A stretch of DNA of 7,690 bases from Nanobdellota archaeon (GCA_002687775.1 NZBF01000019.1:1-7690), one strand, 5' to 3'; shown: positions 1 through 5,992, counted from the stretch's first letter. Made by a program: numbers and translations. The notes: generated by a model not told the origin, from the letters alone.

Positions 1-25
1 TTTCTCTGATAATTCCTGTTAGGCG
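1..25. repeat. Right-hand end of attC-like structured repeat A (truncated by window)
   Basis: The stretch ends in GTTAGGC (18-24), which fits the integron GTTRRRY core-site consensus. It is preceded by ATAATTCCT, matching ATAATCGCT of repeat B, and the TCTCT at 3-7 matches the TCTCTTAATCGCT end of repeat C. The rest of the repeat lies outside the window. Confidence 0.6.
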
Positions 26-26
26 T

Positions 27-72
27 CCCGACCAGAATTTTTATCGACCGTAGGGAGAATAAAAATGGCGGG
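27..72. repeat. Imperfect hairpin at left end of unit 1
   Basis: ATTTTTAT (37-44) pairs with ATAAAAAT (59-66), and outside it CCCG (27-30) pairs with CGGG (69-72). The equivalent place in unit 2 (6080-6098) has CCCGACGACCA followed directly by a GGGAGG stretch. The A+T-rich hairpin therefore looks like an insertion into, or a variable part of, an otherwise shared end sequence. Confidence 0.4.
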
Positions 73-82
73 AGAGCGCAGC

Positions 83-108
83 GTGGTGCGGAACGAAGTG
101 GAGCAAGT
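83..108. repeat. Conserved unit-end block, copy 1
   Basis: This block is nearly identical to 6109-6132, differing only by two extra single G bases. It runs GTGGTGCGG, AACGAAGTGG, AGCAAGT. It lies 64 nt after the GTTA of repeat A, and copy 2 lies 38 nt after the GTTA of repeat B. In both units it is followed directly by TTTCCAA (at once here, three bases on in copy 2). The 83-bp region from 25 to 107 has no counterpart at the right end of the unit, so it is a one-sided conserved end element. Confidence 0.65.
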
Positions 109-209
109 TTCCAATTCTCCTGAGCACAGGACTTGGCGTAGTTTTTGATTACTCTCATCTATAAAATCACTGGCATAGCCAGATTAAAGTTTAGGGGGAC
201 AATTTCCTA
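108..209. repeat. Left inverted-repeat arm of unit 1
   Basis: Segments that are exact inverted repeats of the right arm are TTTCCAATTCTCC (108-120) with 5977-5989, CCTGAGCAC (119-127) with 5947-5955, GGACTTGGC (129-137) with 5933-5941, the 15-mer 142-156 (TTTTTGATTACTCTC) with 5832-5846, and the 18-mer 192-209 with 5810-5827. The order of blocks is preserved and only the spacers differ. The innermost block overlaps the last codons of the CYTH gene. None of these blocks is shared with unit 2 except the TTTCCAA tip. Confidence 0.85.
160..182 (-). terminator. Hairpin plus T-rich terminator after the CYTH gene
   Basis: Read on the minus strand, CTGGC-TAT-GCCAG (182-170) starts 2 nt after the TAA stop and is followed by TGATTTTATAG. 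A short perfect stem followed by a T-rich run fits transcription termination of the three-gene operon. The T run is interrupted, so termination could be partial. Confidence 0.45.
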
Positions 210-822
210 TTAATGTTTTATATTTTGGTATAGATTCAATTACTCTGCTGTATTTTTGTTTGTGTGTTCTTTCTAAACCCAGTTCACTTTGGAGAGGCTC
301 TGAAAGTATTGTTAATCCTGATATGTCTCCATGTTCAAGTTCTAACTCTAGTTCACGAAATCCAGCCCCCCCAATAATATTGAAGTAGTCTAATGTTGCT
401 TCAATAATCGTCCCTCTTCTCTCTAATTTCATTTTATGGTGTTGGGTGTTGGCAGAAGCACTTGGAAAAATTCTGGCATAGAATCTTTCTAAATCAAATT
501 GCTTTAAAATTGCAGTGTCATCCAGTTGTTCACTCGTCCAATGATTTGCTTCATACCTATCATCAATTGGTCCTATCTTAAAATCATATCTAAAAGCCAC
601 TCTGCTTTTATTTGGATCAAAGCCCCCAACTCTTCTTAGTGTTTCTCCTCGTCTGTAAATATCTAAATTAGGTGTATCATAATATTGAAAATCTCGCTCC
701 ACAACTTTTGGGGACACAATCGTAAACCCTCTATCTTGAACTATTCTTTCTAATTTTCTTAGAACCGTATTTGTCGTCACATCTTGTGGGATGTCTAATT
801 TTATTTCTATCTCCTGTTGCAT
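184..822 (-). CDS. CYTH / triphosphate tunnel metalloenzyme-like protein
   Basis: The protein has 212 residues, normal for a single CYTH domain. The family folds as a beta tunnel that binds triphosphate-containing substrates with divalent metal; members hydrolyse thiamine triphosphate or inorganic tripolyphosphate, or make cAMP. Visible hallmarks are the N-terminal ExExK signature (E4, E6, K8), YYDTP (47-51), the basic run RRGETLRR (57-64), RYDFK (78-82), RR (135-136) followed by EATLD (141-145), the acidic alternation ELELELE (157-163), and KQKYSRV (188-194). Together these give the charged inner wall expected of an active tunnel. It is the last gene of the operon, starts 1 nt after the kinase stop, and has GGAGG (829-833) 6 nt before its ATG. 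The substrate cannot be told from sequence. Its C-terminal codons double as the inner unit arm. Confidence 0.88.
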   Translation of the reverse strand: MQQEIEIKLDIPQDVTTNTVLRKLERIVQDRGFTIVSPKVVERDFQYYDTPNLDIYRRGETLRRVGGFDPNKSRVAFRYDFKIGPIDDRYEANHWTSEQLDDTAILKQFDLERFYARIFPSASANTQHHKMKLERRGTIIEATLDYFNIIGGAGFRELELELEHGDISGLTILSEPLQSELGLERTHKQKYSRVIESIPKYKTLIGNCPPKL

Positions 823-823
823 T

Positions 824-1357
824 TTATGCCTCCAGTAATTTTCGTATTTTATTAATGCTTTCTATAGGGGTTTCATTTGTTGTATCAATCTCAACAACGT
901 TATCAAGAGTTCTAAAGATTCTTCTGTATTCTTGATCTACTGATTGAAGATAAGGAATTTGTTCGCTACTCTTTCTATGTTCTCTTTGAGATAAGCGACG
1001 ATCTATTTCTTCCCACGATGCCGTAACATAAATTATTCTATCTGGAAGTGTAAGATTTGGGATATTTTCATCTTGTATTGGAAAGTGAAAGGCGAGAGTT
1101 GAATAAACGTATCTGTCAACTATTGCAGACTGATCTCTTAATGTTTTTTCAACATCTTCACTCGTGATTGTGTTTCCAAGAAGATAATATTGAAATCTAA
1201 CTGCGACATCGTATTCATAAATTCCTGCTCTAATTGGGAGGAGCATTTCAGGAGGGCTGTAGTAATATCTGGCATCCATCTTTTTAGCTAGCAATTTTGC
1301 TAAAGTAGTTTTACCAGATCCGTCCACTCCCTCAAAGCAGATAAACTTGTTTTTCAT
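824..1357 (-). CDS. Thymidylate-kinase-like P-loop nucleotide kinase
   Basis: The protein has 177 residues and is predicted to be cytosolic. The N-terminus FEGVDGSGKTT (8-18) is the Walker A form typical of dTMP kinases. The DRY motif (81-83) in VDRYVYST matches the base-sensing DR[YF] segment, LPDRIIYV (104-111) is the expected strand before the lid, and RLSQREHRK (121-129) is a lid with several arginines. It is shorter than usual dTMP kinases (about 200-215 residues), and the REPGGT-type segment is replaced by SPPEM (34-38). The phosphate acceptor may therefore be dTMP or another (deoxy)nucleoside (mono)phosphate. Its ATG overlaps the stop of the HD gene as ATGA (1357-1354), so the two are translationally coupled. 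A housekeeping role is possible, but its place in this unit suggests a dedicated nucleotide kinase. Confidence 0.85.
   Translation of the reverse strand: MKNKFICFEGVDGSGKTTLAKLLAKKMDARYYYSPPEMLLPIRAGIYEYDVAVRFQYYLLGNTITSEDVEKTLRDQSAIVDRYVYSTLAFHFPIQDENIPNLTLPDRIIYVTASWEEIDRRLSQREHRKSSEQIPYLQSVDQEYRRIFRTLDNVVEIDTTNETPIESINKIRKLLEA
829..833 (-). promoter_or_regulatory. Shine-Dalgarno of the CYTH gene
   Basis: GGAGG on the minus strand, 6 nt before the ATG at 822, lies inside the end of the kinase gene. It supports this start. It contrasts with the promoter-proximal genes, which lack any such site. Confidence 0.7.
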
Positions 1358-1851
1358 CTTCCTACAACCGCCCTCGCAAATTTAGTTATGTTAAGTTCTC
1401 CATAGTTAGCCTCTGCGTCATCACATAATCTTCTGGCATAGTCTTGGTATCTTTCATGCTTAACTACACTGCTCCGTTGCCAGTCTAGAAGATTATTTAC
1501 TTTGTCATACAGCTTATAGAGTCTGACTTCCTGTGGCTTGTGCCATATTTCGTTCATTTCTTCAACCATGCCGTCGTAAGTCATCATATCAATGAGATGT
1601 TTTACTCTCTCGTTTAACCAATCCGGCAAGCCTCGTGTAGTATCCTCTAGAATATCATGGTATAGAAGTGTTAATACTCCCTCCTCACGAGTTCTGTCGT
1701 CAAGTGTTGTCTCTGTTGCAAGCATAGTTGCACACCAGATTGGGTGGATGTGGTAAGGTGTTTTGCCGTCCCATTTTCTGAAGGCTTTGCTTGGCTTTAC
1801 AGAATGGTCTCTGTGCGCTCCTATTACGTAGTCTAAGTCTCTTTGTTCCAT
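1354..1851 (-). CDS. HD-domain phosphohydrolase of the RelA/SpoT-hydrolase (MESH1-like) type
   Basis: The protein has 165 residues counted from the ATG at 1851. Metal-binding residues expected of the family are all visible: H36 in YHIHP, H65-D66 in LLYHDILEDT, the E69-D70 pair, and D116 with N120 in KLYDKVNNL, the counterpart of the KLADRxxN motif of (p)ppGpp hydrolases. Such enzymes remove pyrophosphate or phosphate from the 3' or other positions of nucleotides, and small stand-alone versions also act on other phosphorylated nucleotides. An in-frame TTG at 1869 would add six residues, but the ATG lies 30 nt from the TATA centre and fits leaderless initiation, so I prefer it. It is first in the operon with the kinase and CYTH genes. 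No synthetase domain is present, so the substrate is open. Confidence 0.85.
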   Translation of the reverse strand: MEQRDLDYVIGAHRDHSVKPSKAFRKWDGKTPYHIHPIWCATMLATETTLDDRTREEGVLTLLYHDILEDTTRGLPDWLNERVKHLIDMMTYDGMVEEMNEIWHKPQEVRLYKLYDKVNNLLDWQRSSVVKHERYQDYARRLCDDAEANYGELNITKFARAVVGR

Positions 1852-1876
1852 TGTATATACATGTTGCAAAGGTAAG

Positions 1877-1885
1877 TATAAAATA
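1877..1885 (-). promoter_or_regulatory. TATA promoter of the HD-kinase-CYTH operon
   Basis: On the minus strand the box reads TATTTTATA and is centred 30 nt before the ATG at 1851. That puts the expected start of transcription within a few bases of the start codon. The upstream flank (BRE position) touches the palindromic operator at 1888-1911. Confidence 0.65.
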
Positions 1886-1887
1886 GT

Positions 1888-1911
1888 TTGTTGAAGAATT
1901 TACTACAACAA
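1888..1911. promoter_or_regulatory. Palindromic operator 1, shared by two divergent promoters
   Basis: This 24-bp imperfect palindrome has half-sites TTGTTGAAG and CTACAACAA; 9 of 12 symmetric pairs match. It sits 2 nt from the TATA of the HD operon and 5 nt from the TATA of the TrmB gene, so one site could control both directions, including autoregulation. The same element recurs at 2711-2734 and 5779-5802. Confidence 0.78.
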
Positions 1912-1916
1912 TAAGA

Positions 1917-1924
1917 TTTATATA
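1917..1924 (+). promoter_or_regulatory. TATA promoter of the TrmB-type regulator
   Basis: TTTATATA is centred about 28 nt before the ATG at 1948, with no Shine-Dalgarno between, as expected for a leaderless archaeal transcript. Confidence 0.7.
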
Positions 1925-1947
1925 GTACAGATGATTATTTATAGAAA

Positions 1948-2700
1948 ATGGATATATTTCAAGACACTTTATTCAGAGACTTAGAGAAGCTTAATTACTC
2001 TGTAAACGAGTCAAAAGTCTATTTAACGTTAATCAAGTTGGGTGCGTCGTTAGCTGGTAAGATTGCCAAAGAAGCGCAGTTAGATAGATCAAGCACATAT
2101 AATGCTTTGAAAGGCCTCATTCAAAGAGGAGTGGTTTCTACTGTTCATGAAAATAAGAGGACAATTTATGTTCCAGAAAATCCAAAGAAAATAGTGGACT
2201 ACTATCAGGAAAAAGAGGAGATTGCTAAAAAGATAATTCCTCGCTTAGAAGAACAATTCTCATTCAAAAAGCAGAAAAGTTCTGTAAAACTGTTTCAAGG
2301 ATATAAAGGACTAAAGACAGTCTTTCAAGATATTTTAGATTCCACAGATAAAGGAGAAACATACTTTGTAATGGGTTCTGAGGGTTATTTTACCCAGAAG
2401 ATGCCCTATTACTCTCCAATTTTCAGAAAAAGGAAGGAAACCAAACAAGTAAAAACAAAAGTGCTAATTAGGGAAGGGAGAGAGAAAAGAAAGAAAGGGA
2501 AATATTCGGAGTACAAAACCGTCCCCTCTGATGTAGAATCGCCTGCAACCATAAATATTTATGGAGATAAAGTTGCAATTTTTGTTTGGGATGAACCGCC
2601 TCAAGTAATCTTGATTGATAATGAAAAAATCAAAAAAACATTTGAGAATTATTTTAATTTAATGTGGAAGAATGCAAAGAATTTGAAGCTAAAGAGCTAG
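1948..2700 (+). CDS. TrmB-family transcriptional regulator
   Basis: The protein has 250 residues. Residues about 10-75 form a winged helix-turn-helix (LNYSVNESKVYLTLIKLG, then LAGKIAKEAQLDRSSTYNALKGLIQRGVV), which is the TrmB-type DNA-binding domain. A charged helical linker (about 83-105) is the usual dimerisation coiled coil. The C-terminal part (about 110-245, with LFQGYKGLKTVFQDIL, INIYGDKVAIFVW and PPQVILIDNEKI) is the ligand-sensing domain of archaeal TrmB-like proteins. Classic TrmB members sense sugars, but those in small-genome archaea are mostly uncharacterised, so the effector here is unknown. The gene is divergent from the HD operon across a 24-bp palindrome that also occurs at the other two promoter regions of unit 1. 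It is therefore the obvious candidate to bind that site and regulate itself and its neighbours. Confidence 0.9.
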   Translation: MDIFQDTLFRDLEKLNYSVNESKVYLTLIKLGASLAGKIAKEAQLDRSSTYNALKGLIQRGVVSTVHENKRTIYVPENPKKIVDYYQEKEEIAKKIIPRLEEQFSFKKQKSSVKLFQGYKGLKTVFQDILDSTDKGETYFVMGSEGYFTQKMPYYSPIFRKRKETKQVKTKVLIREGREKRKKGKYSEYKTVPSDVESPATINIYGDKVAIFVWDEPPQVILIDNEKIKKTFENYFNLMWKNAKNLKLKS

Positions 2701-2710
2701 TTGATGATAA

Positions 2711-2734
2711 TTGTTGGTGATATCTCTACAACAA
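2711..2734. promoter_or_regulatory. Palindromic operator 2, upstream of the nucleotidyltransferase gene
   Basis: The half-sites TTGTTGGTG and CTACAACAA form a 24-bp imperfect palindrome with 9 of 12 symmetric pairs matching. It ends 1 nt before the TATA box. It shares the outer six bases on each side and the CTACAAC half with operator 1. Confidence 0.75.
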
Positions 2735-2735
2735 A

Positions 2736-2745
2736 TATTTAAATA
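2736..2745 (+). promoter_or_regulatory. TATA promoter of the nucleotidyltransferase gene
   Basis: TATTTAAATA is centred about 29 nt before the ATG at 2769, and no ribosome-binding site lies between. The box decides the start: the alternative TTG at 2760 would place the start codon before the expected transcription start. Confidence 0.7.
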
Positions 2746-2768
2746 AAAGACATTCTGATTTGGTTACA

Positions 2769-3542
2769 ATGGCATTATTATGTACAACAAGAACAGAATT
2801 ATCAACCCGTACTCAGACTAGAAATCTGACTAAACTGAGAATTAGTGCTATAAAGAAACTTGTAAAACCAGAAGTCCAAAATCCCACAAGAGGTTTAGAA
2901 GGAATGATTAGGGCAGATGAAATATTGTTAAGTAGGGGTGCGGTAGGATTCTTAATCGGCGGAGTGGCTCAGGAATGTTATCGTTCGGATAATCCTGCTG
3001 CTTATAAAAAGCACAAAGATGTTGATGTAATGGTGATGGACGAGAATTTTGAATTAAGAAAAGATTTTGAGGGAGGAATTGATTGGTTTTTACCACGAGA
3101 TGAAGGGTGGATTAATGCAAATGGAATTATTCTAAACTATTTTATACGAGAGGAAATCTCTGGCGCAGGTCTGTATGTACCTAACTTTTGTGCCCTAGCG
3201 GAGATAGCTGTTATAGATGCAATGTCTTATCTTGATCAGCAGGATTTATCACCAGAGGAATATGTTGGGATCATCAGAGAAGTTCAGGATGATCTTTTAT
3301 CAGGAAATGATTATTTTCTGCTAAGTAAAGATAATGCTCCCTGTGAAGAGTTTTATGAGCATTTAACTATAGTGGATCGGAAAGTTCCTAAAATTGATGC
3401 TCCTCTTGTGCCTAAATGGTCAAATAGGTATTATCAAGCTTTGCAGAGGGCTATTTGGCAAGGACCACCGGCTTTACAATATGCTATAAGACAAATGGAA
3501 CTTTATTTTTCAGAAGATTCTTCTCCTGAAATAGAAACTTAA
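2769..3542 (+). CDS. Nucleotidyltransferase-fold (pol beta superfamily) protein
   Basis: The protein has 257 residues from the ATG. FLIGGVAQECY (61-71) gives the GG signature, and KHKDVDVMV (81-89) supplies the paired aspartates D84 and D86 of the hDxD metal-binding motif. This is the arrangement of small nucleotidyltransferases that transfer NMP to proteins, RNA or small molecules. A third catalytic acid would be expected about 30-40 residues later; ILNYFIREEI (residues 117-126) is the likely strand, but the residue is not clear to me. The C-terminal part (about 150-257) is mostly helical and unrecognised. The gene has its own operator and TATA box. Its stop codon interlocks with that of the converging methyltransferase-SelO gene (TTAA, 3539-3542), so the two transcripts must overlap at their 3' ends. 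It may be an antitoxin- or toxin-type transferase or a tRNA/protein modifier; I cannot choose. Confidence 0.75.
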   Translation: MALLCTTRTELSTRTQTRNLTKLRISAIKKLVKPEVQNPTRGLEGMIRADEILLSRGAVGFLIGGVAQECYRSDNPAAYKKHKDVDVMVMDENFELRKDFEGGIDWFLPRDEGWINANGIILNYFIREEISGAGLYVPNFCALAEIAVIDAMSYLDQQDLSPEEYVGIIREVQDDLLSGNDYFLLSKDNAPCEEFYEHLTIVDRKVPKIDAPLVPKWSNRYYQALQRAIWQGPPALQYAIRQMELYFSEDSSPEIET

Positions 3543-5743
3543 AGCATACTTTTTAGTTTACTATTTAACATTTGTGCCGAGATTTGTCCATTTTGGTAAG
3601 CTGAGGTTGTGTTTCTTATCATTGAGGTAAGTTGTTCAAAATTGGGATCATCTTTGTTTGCTATTTCTGCGTTTTCTCCCCATGTCGCCTGTTTTGGGAT
3701 GTAGCCTACTTTATCTAATCTTTGAGTAAAAGCAAGTAGTGAGGCAAGAAATTCGTTTGTTCTTCTTGTAAATGCAGGGATTTGCTCTCTTCCTATTACT
3801 GCATTTGTTGCCAGATATTCTTCAGCATGATTTTCTGGGTAAAACCTCTCTGTACGACAATATTGTAATTCATCATCTCTTACTAAGTAAGGATGTAGGT
3901 TTTCATCCTGCCTATACAAGCGAGGAAAGGTTCTAAATAAAGTTGAGAAATCAAGAAGATGTGTTCCGGCAAAGTCATTTCCAAAAACATTGAGATCAAC
4001 TTTACGGGGGCTAATTTTTTTTGCCAATGCCTCAAATTCTGCTCTAAGATTTTGAGTTTCTGGGAATTGTCTTTGTACATCAGCAATATCTTTCGGTGAA
4101 ATCCCTAATAGTCTTAATGTTTCATACGTTAGTTGTGTATCTCTTACTTCATCAAAATGTTGCTCCCAGTCTTTTCTTGTTAAAGGAGAGCCAAGAATGT
4201 TTGCTAGTTGGTCAATTACTTGTTTTATGCCTATACTCTCATATCCAAAATAGTTTGAAATGTATTTCTTTGTGATATTACAACGAGGTCCTCTGCCCTG
4301 TATTAATGAGACACTTTCAATATCCAGCCATTGTCCATTTAGGGATGAGTTTCCCGTTGACCAAGCACCGTGGAGTACTCTATGTGCAAACATTTCTGCA
4401 TCAAATCTGGCATATTTTTCAATCAATCCTGTTAGATTTACATCTCTTGTTGCAGGAGCATAGGCCAGATGGCTTACTCTATCAAGAGAACCATCATCTA
4501 AGCGAACAAGTAAGGCATTTTGCAAGGGCTGTTCAGACCACCCATATTTTGTTCTATCTTGTAAAGCCAGAACTGCCAATACTGGCGATGTTCCAGCAGT
4601 TGTTTTTTCATAGATAAAATTAGAAGTTATAGCTTCGCGAAGTGCTGTTACAAGATCAAGAGTACCTGTGCCATGAAGGGAATCTTTTGGGTTTTTGACG
4701 AGTTGTGTTCTGCCGATTCCCTTGATGTTAAAATCTGAACCAATGTAGCAAGCTCTTCCTGAGCCATCATTACCAGAGAGTGCAATATCTGTCGGATCGG
4801 CTTGTCTGTCAGAATATACTATTTTATGATCCGGATTAGGTTCTTTAGAGAGTTTATAGGCGAAGCAATCCCCAACAATTCTATCTATCTCGTCTTGGTT
4901 TTCAGAGGTTATTAAGCCTAATCCTCGCAAAAGGCTATTGTTAGTGTAAACAACTTCAAATTCATGGGTTTCTAATTTTCTTGCTTGTTCTTCAACAAAA
5001 ATTGTTGGGTGTAAGCGTTCTATGACTTTGGGTAATTCTTTAACTTGAACATAAACATTTCTTTTTCTTCTCTTATCTGAGATTACCCAATCTAAACCAT
5101 AGCCTGCTCTTTGAAGCATACTTCTTTGCGGTTCATCTGGTTGAGCATGAAGTATTCGTTGTAATTCTCGGGCAACATAACTTCCTATTTGATTTGGAGT
5201 GTTTATATTATGTTTAGTTAAAGTTTTTCCCTCGTAATGACTTAGTATTGTAAGTTGGGGGCTGGATTTCGTGAGAAAAGATACTATTTTTTCAATAGTT
5301 TTTGAAGCATATCTTTCTAATTCTGTTTGTGTTATCGCATCCCAGAGTTCTCTTGTTCTTCTTATTCTTTCAGAGCCAGAGTTCATTGAGAAAAATTCTT
5401 CCACTTCTTCGCGAGGAGTTCCCATCGCAAGAACCATGTCATCTAGGGCATGATTGGCAAGCAGAGCATTTGCTTGTAGAGGAATGTCTTTCTCTATCTC
5501 TATTTCATGAAGACATTTTTGATGGCCATAAACTGTTGCTTGTGGAAGAATTCTTTGATATTCTATCAGACTATGTTCAAGTGCTTTAGGATTTGGCTCA
5601 ATTAAGTAGTAATCTCCTGCGAAATCGTGGTTAGAAAGTGCTCTTCCAATTTTAGACTTAAAGCCAGGAGCTACTTCTATTATTGTGCCGTTTCTTGGTA
5701 TTTCGGCAGTTCTGAGTATTTCATACCATAGTTCTGATACCAT
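3539..5743 (-). CDS. Fusion of methyltransferase-like domain and divergent SelO-like protein AMPylase domain
   Basis: The protein has 734 residues. Residues about 15-175 look like a class I SAM methyltransferase: IIEVAPGFKSKIG (21-33) as motif I, YLIEPN (46-51) as the acidic end of strand 2, and ALLANHALDDM (93-103) as motif IV. Residues about 240-734 resemble SelO/YdiU, a pseudokinase-fold enzyme that moves AMP from ATP to protein hydroxyls. Matching points are VYTNNSLLRGLGL (265-277), GSGRA (R330), IKGIGRT (K341), LRE (E370), the arginine pair R414/R422, and N465 with D474, spaced nine apart as in the SelO pair that binds metal. The TDN of SelO reads TGN here, losing an acidic residue. The start is ATG 5743, 30 nt from a TATA-like box, with no Shine-Dalgarno. 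The SelO assignment rests on motif order by eye and is divergent. Confidence 0.72.
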   Translation of the reverse strand: MVSELWYEILRTAEIPRNGTIIEVAPGFKSKIGRALSNHDFAGDYYLIEPNPKALEHSLIEYQRILPQATVYGHQKCLHEIEIEKDIPLQANALLANHALDDMVLAMGTPREEVEEFFSMNSGSERIRRTRELWDAITQTELERYASKTIEKIVSFLTKSSPQLTILSHYEGKTLTKHNINTPNQIGSYVARELQRILHAQPDEPQRSMLQRAGYGLDWVISDKRRKRNVYVQVKELPKVIERLHPTIFVEEQARKLETHEFEVVYTNNSLLRGLGLITSENQDEIDRIVGDCFAYKLSKEPNPDHKIVYSDRQADPTDIALSGNDGSGRACYIGSDFNIKGIGRTQLVKNPKDSLHGTGTLDLVTALREAITSNFIYEKTTAGTSPVLAVLALQDRTKYGWSEQPLQNALLVRLDDGSLDRVSHLAYAPATRDVNLTGLIEKYARFDAEMFAHRVLHGAWSTGNSSLNGQWLDIESVSLIQGRGPRCNITKKYISNYFGYESIGIKQVIDQLANILGSPLTRKDWEQHFDEVRDTQLTYETLRLLGISPKDIADVQRQFPETQNLRAEFEALAKKISPRKVDLNVFGNDFAGTHLLDFSTLFRTFPRLYRQDENLHPYLVRDDELQYCRTERFYPENHAEEYLATNAVIGREQIPAFTRRTNEFLASLLAFTQRLDKVGYIPKQATWGENAEIANKDDPNFEQLTSMIRNTTSAYQNGQISAQMLNSKLKSML

Positions 5744-5769
5744 GTTAAAATTAGACGCTTTGAGAAGTT

Positions 5770-5777
5770 CTTTAATG
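5770..5777 (-). promoter_or_regulatory. Weak TATA-like promoter of the methyltransferase-SelO gene
   Basis: CATTAAAG on the minus strand is centred about 30 nt before the ATG at 5743, the same spacing as at the other three promoters, and 1 nt from operator 3. The match to a TATA box is poor, which would make transcription depend on an activator. Confidence 0.5.
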
Positions 5778-5778
5778 T

Positions 5779-5802
5779 TTGTTGAAGAAATTTCTACAAC
5801 TG
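5779..5802. promoter_or_regulatory. Palindromic operator 3, upstream of the methyltransferase-SelO gene
   Basis: The half-sites TTGTTGAAG and CTACAAC surround AAATTT, making GTTGaAGAAATTTCTaCAAC the most symmetric of the three copies; the only mismatched pair in the 20-bp core is A/A at 5785 and 5796. It lies just upstream of the TATA-like box, as at operators 1 and 2, and next to the inner right arm of the unit. Confidence 0.78.
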
Positions 5803-5809
5803 TAACGCT

Positions 5810-5989
5810 TAGGAAATTGTCCCCCTATTTAGAGAGTAATCAAAAATTTGGGAGAACGAAGTGAACCGTTTAGCAAATGTTATATCCAGTTGCAAAGCAA
5901 TTGTTTTTGTTCTTTTATCCTTGCTAAACGAAGCCAAGTCCGTTAAGTGCTCAGGTTACTTTGGTGGCACAACAAAGGAGAATTGGAAA
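5810..5989. repeat. Right inverted-repeat arm of unit 1
   Basis: The blocks complementary to the left arm are the 18-mer 5810-5827, the 15-mer 5832-5846, GCCAAGTCC (5933-5941), GTGCTCAGG (5947-5955) and GGAGAATTGGAAA (5977-5989). Two extra stretches absent from the left arm interrupt it, 5847-5932 and 5956-5976. No credible protein gene lies in this non-coding stretch. Confidence 0.85.
5867..5930. repeat. Small inverted repeat nested in the right arm
   Basis: CGTTTAGCAA (5867-5876) and TTGCTAAACG (5921-5930) are perfect 10-bp inverted repeats around a 44-nt spacer, which holds a second small hairpin TTGC-AAA-GCAA (5890-5900). It sits inside the 86-bp segment missing from the left arm, so it may be a tiny inserted element. 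Just before it, GAACGAAGTG (5854-5863) repeats part of the conserved unit-end block. Confidence 0.55.
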
Positions 5990-5992
5990 TTA

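Noticed and set aside
824..1357. Firm assignment of the kinase as tmk (dTMP kinase)
   Set aside because: It is shorter than usual and lacks the REPGGT-type segment, so I give the family but no gene symbol.
2908..3096. Minus-strand open frame within the nucleotidyltransferase gene
   Set aside because: It covers exactly the GG and DxD motif region of the sense gene and has no signals of its own.
4260..5589. Plus-strand open frames opposite the methyltransferase-SelO gene (4260-4463, 4306-4617, 5271-5453, 5302-5589)
   Set aside because: They lie antisense to a long gene with recognisable domains, overlap one another and show no motif or start signal.
5879..5885. GTTATAT within the right arm as a fourth recombination box, and GTTAAGT at 5942-5948
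   Set aside because: Short matches to GTTRRRY are expected by chance in this sequence. Neither is followed or preceded by the GCGATTA/TAATCGC core.
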